DNA from: Schistosoma mansoni
Taxonomy: Eukaryota; Platyhelminthes; Trematoda; Strigeidida; Schistosomatidae
NCBI RefSeq assembly: GCF_000237925.1
Contig: NC_031495.1
Coordinates: 42,838,200 to 42,902,199 of the forward strand
Direction: 5' to 3'
DNA length: 64,000 bases
Below are positions 25,019-38,400 of this stretch, piece after piece; position 1 is the first letter of the stretch, and each line of letters begins with the position of its first letter. A model generated the notes under the pieces. That model saw nothing but the letters and a program-made list of their open reading frames with translations, was not told the DNA's origin and did no database searches. A program made the position numbers and the translations under genes.

Positions 25019-28000
25019 TATTGAACATAAAGCTAGCGACTTCAGGCAATATCGAGACAGTCCGTATAGGATGCACATATGCCAACAAGAGACTGATCAA
25101 TTGCAGTCCTAAATAACAATGGGAGGATACAAATAAACAATACCAAGTGAATACAGAACCATATATATTCAAAAAAAACAACTCTAGGTACAATGAATAT
25201 CATCTGACTGAAATTTGTTTTGTTATACTCAGATTCTTTTTACACTAGTAGGATAATTCTATTTACGATAAAGAGAGGAACTTGAAAAAGTTTCCCTGAA
25301 GCATAGAATTTTCAATTTTATTACACAAAGAGTTCTTTTACCTGGTAATTTTAGGCACCATTTATAATATATTTTTTTCTTTAAAAGTTATCTGAATATT
25401 AACTGCTTTTCCTAATAAAATCAAGTTGTTTACCATAGGTTATTTCAATGAGGAACTAGACTGAGAACTTAAGGTCTAATCAATTAATGGAATATTTAAT
25501 TAATCTTTGATAGTGATGTATTGCAATAGTATTCAAACATGCTAAAATTTTAGGAAATAACCTTCAGTCAGAGGGTTGAATTACTTTTGGACTACAGGGA
25601 TTTTATGCCTATAATTAATTCTGATGAGATGTTCCAGGTAAATACTTTCGAAATAAGTTCAAAATGACAGTAAAATTATTAATTAATTTTCTTCAGTTTT
25701 CTTTCGACTTTGAAACATGTTAAATATTTTAAAAATAGACAAGATTAAAATGAAATAAAAACGTTTTTTTCAACAACGGTTTCTAAGTCCATAGTTCCTA
25801 AACCACAACACTTAATGTTCCAATTATATTTCATTTCTCCACTAGTAGATGTCCGGCTATTATATCCATTGAAATAAGGGGCATGATATAAATATTGATG
25901 CATTTTACTGGCTTTATTGATCTAGATTTGTGTTATGTTCAGTTAACAAAGATGATTGTTATGAATAAAGTTTAAGAGTACGATTCTGGATTAACCACTA
26001 TTTAAATTAGTCGGGTAAGCAATCCTATCGCATAAACATTTGCAATCTTTCCAACAATAGATTGTGAGGTAAATTCAGTTCATCGAATCTACTGAACAGC
26101 GAAGTTAATATCTTTTATTTTCTGATTTTACAAATAAGGCACAAAGTTTCCTTTCAACAAAGTTTTATTATTCACACGAAAATTCAGTTTTACAATGCAA
26201 GCAGATTTTAATGACATTGTTAATTGATTTTCGATTTAGTATTTTTTTTACAATGAAGTGTAAATTATCACTTCAGATTTCTTCATTAATATATAATATA
26301 GTCAAATGGCTTTTTGACTGAAAGTGTTAGAAAATATTTGGTATGTTCATTTTATTTGAAAAACTAACGAAAAAACGCATTTTATTTAATATACACTCAG
26401 TTGGTTTGGTCATTATCTGAGCTTGTCATGTTCATTTTATCGTTCCTTTTGACTGTTCCTGTGGAGATTTTGTATAGTTTGAAGCTGATTCTTATCACGA
26501 AATGGGATAAATGAGCAGAAATTGAGAGCTACAGAGTAGCAGACAATTGCTATTTACCTAGGTAGGACACATGATAGGAGTCCGAACCTTTATAGACTTC
26601 ACACGACATAAAACTACTCAACCGCTGAGTGCCCAACATTTTGAACTAAGCCAATTTGTGAAGTATTATTGTGGTGTGGTCTACTTATATCCATATAAGT
26701 AGTATATGGTGTGGGTCAGACACAGAATGTATTTTGGCAGAAGACCGATGAGGAAAGAACTGAAATGAAGCGCAATCGTTTGGAAAATTCATGAGCAATG
26801 GAATTGGAGAAGAAACGGTGAAGATTGAAACAATTGATTGTTAATTTGCAAATTAACTGTTCATTGTTTGGTTATCAGAATTTACTGAGATAGTCTGTAA
26901 TGTTTGCTTAAATACATCCGATTGTCCCCAACCGATGTTTTGTTCATTACATTATGACCTTCACAAAAAGTTGCAGACGCAGTTCCACTAGCCGGTGTTA
27001 TCAATCATGGCATGTCCAAAAGAATATTTTGAAATCTGTCTCAAAGTTTTTTACAATTGAGGACATGATTATCGCTCGTTCCAGAAGTCTTTATAATTTT
27101 AAGATAATGGTAATGTAGCAAAGTGTTATTTTTAATGACCCTGACAAACAACATTTCAATTTATTATCAGATGTTATTTCATATTTGGAAAATGCTTTTA
27201 GATTATAGCTAAATACACAGTCGACGAAAATGTTTAACTGAATGATAAGGTTTGCCTTTTTTTAAATAGTTGATTTCCTACGATTTTAATATTTTAGACA
27301 CTATTAGTATTTAAAAAATTAAACTGTTTTGAAATTTTCATTATTCTACGAGAATGGCAAGTTTTCAAAGTTCAGATTTATAGAATAACGCATTTTCCTG
27401 ATTGTGGGATACTGCACTTCATATCTTTTCAGCTGAGAGTATTTTAAACAAAAACGATTAGCAATGATAAATAGCAAAATGAACACCAAAGATGAAATTT
27501 TTATAAACACAAAATCCAAGTGTGTACTTATTATCCTGAAACGAAATGTAGGCTAAATAATCTAACCGCGAAAATTGACAAGTCCAAAACGAATTACAAA
27601 TCGAACTGAAGCTGACACTCTAGTTATGACACTGGACAAAGTCCATACCCCTACCACTCTATCTTGACATTAACTAACACATAGGCAACACAATTAAAAA
27701 TACGAGCTTGACTGAGGAAATGTCTCAAATTTAAACCGAGAAAATCTTAAGGAGAATGAAGAAATCCTAGACTTAAGTTTGTATTCAATACATTAAGATA
27801 TCTATTCAATCTGACAACCCATAAAAAGCCTACGTACTTGCTAATATGAAGTCAATGTATTTCATATCATAAATTATTTCTGGGTGACTAAATATATCGT
27901 AAATATTTTAGACATCTTGAATAGTCATTGATTCATATCATGTAAACATGACTAGCGAAGTGAAAGTCAACTTCAGAAGTTTGTATAATATAAATGGTAG

Positions 28001-31000
28001 TTAAACATCACAGTAAGCTTTTAGATTTGAGTAGCAATCATGAGGAAAACAGATTAACAATTGGATATTGATAATAAAACTAGGGGAATGAAGACGTTCC
28101 ATTTTGAATATTTAAGTGGTTTTCTTTCAAATCCAGATAAAATACATGCAGTTATGATTACACTAACTAAAATCAATAAACATTACTGATACACCTAAAA
28201 TTTTGTTTCCGCTCCACTTACCAACTTATTTGAGTTCAACCTTTCACTAAAATCGTGGATTAGTTAGTTGAATTTATAAACCACGTACTACAAAATTGCT
28301 AAGGATTTTCGGTGTATTACGAAATTCTATACTACACTTTAAAAACGCACACCTTATATTAGGTCAAAAAAGTATCACAAAACAGAAGGATGATGTGCAA
28401 ATGGACTAAAGTTACACACTCCATATACATATTTCTCCCAACTGAATAGTTACGTATATTACACAACTGTAGTATCAAGAGTTCCAGTAAGGAACCACCT
28501 TGTTAGAGCCATGCTGTGTGGTATAAATATATATGCACTACTGACTAATAAATATATACTAATTACCGAAGCGGGTAACAGACAAATTAGGGCATCAGGA
28601 GCATATCTTGTGAACAGCTGATTACCAACATTATTGCAGGGATGGATACAATTAGAACATATTGTCATCAGCTACTGTTGTGAGGTTAATATAAGGCTAG
28701 ACTATTCTGGACAAAATATGTGAATTCACATGTAATTTTGTCTACACTATAATGTATTCAAAAGTAAAGCAGAAAGTCGCCTTACAGTCCAGTTTATGAC
28801 AAAAACGCCAAAGATGAAGTTCGGACAAATCTAAGCGCGCACTCGTTAGGGTATTCAGTTTGCTGGAAACAAATGTGCTAAACACCATAACAGTAATCAC
28901 TTAAATGAAACATAAGTTAACTTTTTTGTTCCTATTTACCTCAGACACACAACATAAAACACCTTATTTAATTTCTACATATCTAACTCAATCTACTTCA
29001 AAATACACTAATGATTTCAATACTTCTTCATACTTAAACAGTCGACCTGTAGTTCAGACACGTTAAAACAGGGTGAATAGTCATTTCTCTTTTTATCTGA
29101 TCGATTCACATGGATTGTTCGCTTTGTCAAAATACATTAGGCATCACGATCTGATAGAGTAAATCCCCAAATGTCAGATACTTGGTTTGAATACAACAAT
29201 ATCTTTCATCCCGTCAGGTTATTCAAATGTCAAAAAATCTTACGTTAAAATGAATCTTGTTTGCATCCTCACAACTACTGACGTTCTACAAAATGAGTAA
29301 CCATAGTTCACTCGCACTTCAGTCATATACCTTTGTAGAAATACACAAGGAAAAAGGCTAATTGAAGAGTGAAGATTCGTAACAGCGCCAGATGAAACAG
29401 TATATTATTATTATATTTACCAAGACAACTTTTGTGAAAGTGAGTCCCGTATGAATATAAACAACTGGATGACCTGCTAATCTACCAGTATCAAATATAG
29501 GCTGATATTTCTTTAACATGTACATAGTTTATTGGGTATACACAGATAAGAAAAATAAAACCTGAAGAATTCTAAACGGTGATTAGGATATTTTGAACTT
29601 TGTGGTTATATTACAAAACTAAATACAGACAGCATGAGGACTTCCGCCTTCAGATGATTCACTAGCAGACTTTATAGAGATTTCAAATAACATTGACAGC
29701 TTTATGTAAGTGTCAACCTTTTATTTTCTCGCTAACTTTATCCTTGACCACACTATTGGTCAACATGATTTCATTGACAGAGTAATCGTTTTAGCTATAT
29801 TAAACCTCCCTCAGGTCCATTTTCGTCAATGTATTGGAACGTAAGACTAGAGTGGAGAGTCCGGTTAGAAATCTAACAGAGATGGCTTCAGTTTACTGAA
29901 AATGTATAAAAACATAATGCGAATAAACGACTTGTAGCACTGTCCTGAAACAAAATAATTAAGTCGGAAAACTAAGTAAACACTAAGAGGTCAGGTATGC
30001 AAAAACTATTTTTAAAGATGGTAACATACAACAGAATCAACTGACTTTATTATATTCTACTAATTTTATTGTGTATACGTTTCGAAATAGACCAGCGGAG
30101 CAAAATCTCAGAAAAATCATTCGCTAAACAAGCGTTAACAAAGCACCGATCTGGTCACATAGACATGTAATCACACTGGATAGTATCCATTTAGGTTATT
30201 TTAAAATCATGAACGCACGCCGATAAAGAAAACTGTTGAGATTGGTCAAGGCAGGACTAGACAGTGAACAGATACATATATTTATAAAATGTGTAGTGTT
30301 TATCGCAATATATAGAACAAACGTATTTCGACTATCATGTTTCGGTTGTCAGTGAACTTTTCTAATAGCCATTTTTTTAAAATAACTGATCCCAACAACG
30401 AGATTAACATTCATGTACAATGATCTGAGTGACATGATATAAAAAGCAGCTGTACAGTCTAACAGTTGAATCTCTTAAGCGACTAAACTGTAAAAGGCAA
30501 TGATCACTTCAGCATGTATGAGAAAACTGAGTCAGTCTTGAGTTATTGTAACAAATTGACATAATGTTATGGTTTTATGGAAGATTCCCCAAAAGTCTAA
30601 CAGTGAGATAATAAAACATATTTCTACAAAACCGACAAACATTGTACTAAGACCTAATTGGATTATTCGAATCCTTATACATATGGCACGTTTGAGTTGA
30701 ATACACAAACGAATAAGGTAGTTTGCATCAAAAATATTTTCTTACTAGGACACTACATACATACAATCCTAATAATGAAAGGTTTATCGAATCCATAGTT
30801 CACTATCAATTACTATGTCCGATTTGTGTAGTGGGATTTATGAGTAACGGTCAGTTACGTGACTACAAAATCCTAATTGATGGAGATAATATTGTAACTC
30901 CCACTACTATCACCGTCCAGATAACACAAATATAGATAAATTCCAAACACATCACTTTATAAATTGCATAGCTACTTTTTCTTATCAATCAATACAACTA

Positions 31001-31812
31001 GCACAAATAACCAAAACATTTTTATTGAACTGACGTTACTTTATCTTTAAACCTATCATTATTACAAATTGCTCACAACTTTCAAAAGGTCCCCGGATTA
31101 GGTTAGAATATTACAGGGCAAATCAAATCTACGTTTGCATAAATACGAACTAGTAAAACTGGATGACTGATACTCTACGTCAGTCTCTTTGAAAGTGAAA
31201 ATAAGATGTGTAACAGCAAAATACAAATTATTAATGGTCAAAAATTTATTTGATTAGCATAAAAAAACGATGAGACGTACAAATCATAGTATTTTACAAC
31301 AATCATAGGACCATGGATGAAACATCTGATAAAATAGAAGTATATAATATTTAATAAGTATAACAGGTCAATAATTAATGTATTTTAGAAAAAATAAGGA
31401 TATACAGATGCACAGAAACGTCAGCTGTATAAAGTGAGAATCTAGTTTAGTACCAATTTATTGTCCTGAAAAAAATCAATAAAGTAACTAAATGTGGGTA
31501 TGTATGAAACAAGTGTAACTAATACTTTAGCAACCATAATAATGATAATAATAATAAACATAGATGTTCAGCCGTTCTAGCGAAGGCTATGAGTAGTGCA
31601 ATCTGTAAAATTACATTAACACCTGAACTGGATGTAAAATCAGCTCAGGCAGTTCAGTTTGCTCCACACACAGCCTCCGGTAAATGAACAGTAATTTAGA
31701 AACAGATTGTTAACTCAATTTGAAATCAAAATCTATAAAAACTAGAAATTATATCGCTTAGCATAAAGTCATTAAAGACGCTACAATGAACTAGACAATA
31801 ATTGGCTCACAT
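25019..31812. other. 6.8 kb AT-rich stretch, no supported gene
   Basis: All frames are short, and none shows a family motif or a plausible exon chain. The block 26,560-26,950 is less AT-rich and may be an interspersed repeat, but I cannot name it. It lies downstream of the MCM2 stop, so part near the right end is probably the MCM2 3' UTR; a minus-strand AATAAA lies at 31,457-31,462. Confidence 0.5.
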
Positions 31813-34800
31813 TTATACCGTATGAACGATAACTTTTCGACTGGCATCATACACAAAATGATGTGACTTGAAAAGGTCACTTTGTAAGAATGCACGAACA
31901 GAACTGATGTTTATCTGCTTGGCTCGTTCAGCAAATTCGCGTTCAGTAACTTCGATGCGCCACTCTTGACTCCCAGCATATCGAACACGTTCGAAAGCTA
32001 ATCGGTCTTGGACTAACTGTTTAAGCAAGAACAATAACAATTCTTGGTTGTCGCGACGATAGCTCAAAAATCGCGAGAAAGTCTGGAAATAATAAAAAGA
32101 TAAGTAAACCAATGAAACCTTTGAGTAAATAGTATGTCAAGGTAAAAACAAAGCAAGAATTTATACTGCTTAACACTAATAACGTTGAAAGAGCGTAGAC
32201 TGGCTAACACCGAATGAGATGAGTAATTAGGCACAGAGATAAAAATGATACAAGAGTTTGGTGACCATCTGGAGATCAAATTTATTTCCAGTGTTTATAT
32301 ACTGGATACAACGCAGGTAGTAATTGAAAAGGCGCTTACTTCAACCAACTGACAAATAAAATTTGTGGAACACCAACCTGTCGCATTGACTTCATGACAC
32401 TGAATTTTTGAGTAGACACGAATGACTCCAGCATGACACGGAGAGCCATATTAACATCATCCTCATTCACAAATTCCCGTAAATGCAAACGAGCGTGTGC
32501 TTCTGACAAACGGATTACCGATTCAATGTGTCGGACAGTTATTGGTAAGCTCCCAGTTATCTATAGGATTAAAAAATCACATTAGGTGATCACAAAGAAT
32601 AAATAAAGAGCGAACTCAGTATCGTAAATGGTGAGTAAGAGAAAAAAGAATCAATAACATGACTAATAACACAGACTAACCATGGATTCCCGTCTTAGAT
32701 CAGCGTAAGCTGCAGCAACCTTGTCCTGATCCATTTGGTTTAGCTTAGGATGAATACGGTCTTTTGTATAAATGATGTATTTCTTTAGCAATTCCTGAAG
32801 TCGAAGTAAAACAGAACATTATCTAGTACGATTCTAAGTGAAGTGACCGAAATGTATTGGATTACAAAACATGGTTGGTGTTTTTAAATATTAACAATAA
32901 ATGTTAATATTTAAAAACCTCAGCCATTTTTATATACATTAACGACTGCACACAAACAAAACAAACGAATATCACTACTTATGTCTTCACACATATGGAA
33001 CTAAACAAGACTAATTAAAACATTAATCCAATGAAATACTAGCTGACCTTGCAAATCGGGGTTTATTTAGTAAAGACTGAACTATAAATAAGAATAAATT
33101 ATCTTAATTTAAGACTTCAATTGATTGGTTATTTCCAAGTCAGCTTGGTAAAACGATGACAAAATGTCAAACCAAAACAGAGCAACAAAAGAATGATGTT
33201 GACTACAATTATATCTAACCATGGAAACAAACAAAAACAGTGCGTAAAGGAATGCGTCAAAAAATCAACATATATTTAAGCGAATGAACGCTTCGGGATG
33301 AATTTGTTATAAAATTATGCGGAGTTTAGATGACCGAATTTCTATGAATTTGAAGAAATATTTAGAGATTTTCCTCATCGACTGACGAGAGCAACCAAAT
33401 CAATCCAGCATCTAAAGCGATGTAATAACAGCCATTAGGTTCAACGAGCGATAACGCAAAGTTGCCTTACTTACCTTAATCTCAAAATAAAAAATGTACA
33501 TATACACATAAACTCGCCGTTATAAGCCAAAATTAGTCCGTTGAGAAACTAAACGGTTAGTTATACGAAACTACTGGTTGGGTTTCTACATCACTGAACA
33601 TTGTTAAACAAACGTTGAAATTACGAAAACGAACTTCTTTCGTGTTTTTAAAAAGCACTTATTTGAAGAAGCAAAATCCGCATAGTAAACCACATATTTT
33701 GCAGGTGGTGAAGTAAAATAATAAAAGCTTTCAAAAATAGAACATTTATAGGTATGTAAAGTTCCATTAAACTACGCTATAAAATTTCGAGTTCCCATAA
33801 AAATATACAACAGTTTATTACACCATATTTGCGTCAATATGTATTATGTCTACGACCACAAATTTACATGGCAACTACAATTCATGGTTAAGAAATAGGG
33901 AAACATGTATGTTTTGATATTGAGCTAGCATTTAAAGGAGAGTAACTAAATATTATCTAAAAATAAGACTTGAAGTATTGTAAAACTGCTGTACATAATT
34001 CTGAATAACCGAAGAAGCTTCATTTCCTTATATTTTAATGAAAACGAATTACAATAAATCTTAAGCACTATTTGGCAGTAGCTTTTTTCTGTCAACACAT
34101 AGCATTTGCTAAAGACAAGCACTTCACTTGAGGCTTGATACAAAATGACTACATCAATGTGAAGAATAAAGCTTGCGTTGAAAACAGACAATTTGAGTGG
34201 GGAAAGTATAAACGAACATCGATCCAGAAATTCAACTGACTTACACTTATGTTGCTTTAATATTGGTATTACAAGTATCACATAATGACTATATGCTATC
34301 GAAAGATAATCACAAATTTTTTGTAACCTGTATGAACCCTTTACATTGACAAGGCGTGACATTTTGCTTATTCTCTGTGAGGTAATTTGTGTTGCAAACA
34401 TACAACACAGAATAGCGTAGCTCAGGGTATACTTGATTGATACCGCATCGACAATACATAATATAGATCGGGAAATTGAACGGTATATCGCCAAAAATAA
34501 GTTGGAAAAGAATAAATGTATATCGCAATCCTGACCGAGTGTATAGTTTGATCGGTCCAGAACACTAATAAAGGAAGTTGCTACGCAAAGCTATGTTTAT
34601 TGTAAGAGCAATTAAACTAATGGGACCATTTAAAATTAGGACGGATATTCTTCTGCATTGTAAAAGAAAACATCATTCCCAAGTTTCACATTATTGGCTT
34701 GCATTTGATGCAATATTTCAGCCGATGGGTTCATGGTTAGACATGTGTCTAACTGAGAAACTAATTTGTTTCACTCTTGAAATAAAATCTTCAGACGATA

Positions 34801-35418
34801 AGTAATCAAATATATGGTGTATTTGTATTAATATATAATGTAGATGTCCGAAGGATTGAAAACCACTTGATGAGGCAGTAAATCAACTGGGGTGGTTATG
34901 ATATGTGTTACGCATGCCCAAACAGTTTCATCTATATGTGCTAATAAGGTATGACAACCTGAACGGATGAACTTACGCATAAGGTTCTAATTTGTGACTG
35001 AAGATATCTTGCTTACGCCGAAAGTGAAGCAAGGCGGTAAAAGCTAACCGAAGTTTCTGAATTCATATCGAGATTTCGTCAGAAATTGGACTATCAAGAC
35101 TGATGAAGCATCCCAGATACGTGAAGCAATCGATGCGTTCAACTACCTTCCTACTCTTTAGATTTTTGGGCTAGTTTGTAATGAATGGAAACAACACAAA
35201 TAAACAGTCAGGAAATCATTAAAAGCCCCTAAAACAGAATATGAACGATAATTATTGCGAAAGACAAGTATGATGAGCAAAGAGTACAACATTAGAGTCG
35301 GACGGGTTTTTATGAACCTACTATGATTCTACTTAACATTACACGTTACAGCAGGTGATGACATGTCATGAGTGACAAATTACTCAGACAATTATGTTTA
35401 CATAATGTGTAAGAACCA

Positions 35419-35461
<43 letters not shown>

Positions 35462-38400
35462 CGAATTCATTACTACTTACCTGATCTAGTGGTTGGATGT
35501 CTGCATAAGAACCACTTCGGGGAACACCACGTTCTGCTAACTGATCATTCAGAGCAGCATGCTCCTCAGGCGTCATATTAGGATGGTGACGCATATGGCT
35601 GCCAACAACAAAGCGTGCAAGCATTTCATCCTGTCGATATATTACAAACAAATTTCGAAGCATTCAGTATTATTTATTAGCAAAAATAAGAGAGCGAACT
35701 CGTTTAAACCACGAATATAAAGTAAATCGCAGTGAAACCCATCAATATCAACGACCATAAACGCAAAAACTTAGGTAAAGTTGCTATATATATATATTGC
35801 TGTTGATGCCCTCTTGTATCAATGTTTACGTGTTCAAATAAATAAAATTGAAAGCTATGAGAATTACTTTACGAGCGATTAAAGCACGTTTGGTGGACAT
35901 GGGATTTGATTAGTGAAAGTCGAGAATTTCGATCGCACTATTTACAAGTTTATCCGCACAAAGGTCAAACCATCTAAGACAGGCAACATACCACATCCAA
36001 AAGAGAATTAGACGAATAATTACATCGCCGAGATCTTGAGCACAACTAGGACTACTAATTCGATAAATACAAGACAAGATCGATATTTTCCAGCATTTCT
36101 AATATGATAATTGTCAAACAAAATAAACTGTGGACGCATCGCATAAACAATTACATCGTTTATTGAATAGTTCTGCTGTAAACTCAAATATTTAGTGCAT
36201 AAAATGTACTACTGAAGTTCCTTATAAGTAGCATAAAGCAAAACGGTGTTCATTACATGTCAGTACATATAAGCTAGGGTAAGATGTTTCAAAACATGTA
36301 TCTAGAATCGGATTCCGAATGCCCCCTTCATCCAAAGTAAACCAAGCTCTACACACCTCCAGTATGATGTCACCATTCTGAGAGTCTACGTCTCAAAGTA
36401 AAAGATCGGTGAATTTTTTAGAACAAACGAATGGAAGTCGTCAGAACTTCTGATATTGAGAAACAACAACTTAGTTAACAAAGTAGTGACGTTGACAGAT
36501 ATGTGTATTTCATTTAGATCTTAGTCAGATAACTGACAACAGGACCAATGTGTGGTTAACTAAAGAGTGAAACGGGAGACCCGGAGTCCAGAGTTAAAAG
36601 TATTATCAAATTTGTAAGACAGAATTTATTTGCTAAAAAATAACCTAACTAATTGTTAGCCCCAAGTATTTTTGTAAACTTAGGCACCGTGGTTATTTCA
36701 CACAATGTTTTTGTTTACAGCTACTGGTTGGTCATAATCAATACAACACTTATTACTTTAATCATATGGTAAGATATTGCAGAAGCATAAATCGTGAACT
36801 TTGTAGAAAACGAACCATCAACTTTCGCAGAAATTAGAGAAATAGATAGAACCATAATACCAGTAGCTAACTTAGGATATTAATCTGAACACATGTAAAA
36901 AATAAACAATCAAGCATAAAATCTTTGTATATAGGGCAAATTATAATACTAATTGTTTTATCGAAAGTATCTAAGGAACGGTTGTCATTAGTCACCTGAA
37001 TAGGATCGACTGCATCACGAACAACACAAAGAACGTCAAAACGACTCAAAATTGGCTCGCTCAGATCCACATTATCGGAAAATGTCATGCTTGGATCATA
37101 ACGACCACCGATAGGATTGGCAGCGGCAACGATAGTACATCTTGCTTGCAGGCTTGTAACAATACCTGCCTTACTTATTGAGATGCTCTGTTGTTCCATG
37201 GCTTCGTGTATAGATGTTCGATCCTGGTCGTTCATCTGTAAAAGGAAACAGAAATCACTTTACTTTTCCCATCCAGTCCTAGAGTTAATAAGTAATGCAA
37301 AGAACGGGAGCCAGGAATTGGAAGCAGACATCAAAAGGATGAATAGCACCTAGAAAGGATTGTCCAGGCCAGAGTTCGATAGAGAACAGGTCTAAGTAAG
37401 TAATGCGAGCCAACGGTTTTAGTATTTTAAACTTGTAACGTTTAATATTATAACCACTACAAGTTTAAAATATATTATTTCGAGACTTAGTATTGTTTAG
37501 AATGTTGTCATCGAAATAATTGACAAACGAACACAGGGTTTTCGGATCGTTAAGTCAGGTTTCCCAATGGTTCATTGCTATGAATGAATGAAAACAAAAA
37601 TTTCTGCTAACTTCTAGAACCAACTCACTTTTAAAAGCGCAAAGTACTTGAAATATAAAGGACGACTGCAAACTAATGACACGGATAACCCCCATTACAC
37701 AAAAAATCGATATGATCTGCATCCTTTAGTTTGAAATCAACGATTGCTTGACAGACTTTTAGCTACTTGTACCTCAATATGATATTAAACGGTTTCCGTC
37801 AGTTACCCGAAACTGTTGCTTCACTTAACTTCAGGACGTCTTTTGACCGAAAAATTTCGTGCTTTTTTGAAGGCTTCCTAAATAACTAACGCAAGTCCTA
37901 AGCTCGCACGACTGAATCTGATGAACGTGTTTGTTGTGGTTCTCCAGTTAATGAAAAACCCACGCCTAATCGCGTCCTGGTCACAATCTGTTGGAAAGTA
38001 GGCATACATTCCCAAAAAGAAGTTATCTTTACCAATTTTTTCTGATTACGTTAAAAATTATGATCAAGGAACAGATAAAAAACTGTTATTGAGAATCCAA
38101 AATATAACTGTTTTTGATCTAGAGTTTAATAGGACACCGATGCTAAAAAGTACACAGGTAAATACTAATGAAACACGTTCCGCATCGACATAGAACAGAC
38201 TCGAGGTTTGTGGGTCTCTGATATACTGTACAACAGTAGTCAGACTTGCATACACTGTGATTCTTTGGCTTGGAAAGGTTCCCACAAACCAAGAAAAATA
38301 CTTACAAGAACACCAGTTCTCTTACAAATTGAAAAAAACTAGCGTTCATAACTCATATAAACATCCAGTACAAAGACATTCACCTTATCAAATTCATCAA

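Noticed and set aside
26560-26950. GC-richer block, possible SINE
   Set aside because: No A/B box or tail could be recognised and there is no second copy in the window; left unnamed.
33946-34494. 182-codon minus-strand frame in an MCM2 intron
   Set aside because: Leu/Ile/Ser/Cys-rich composition of translated AT-rich DNA, no domain, and it lies wholly inside an intron of a well-supported gene.
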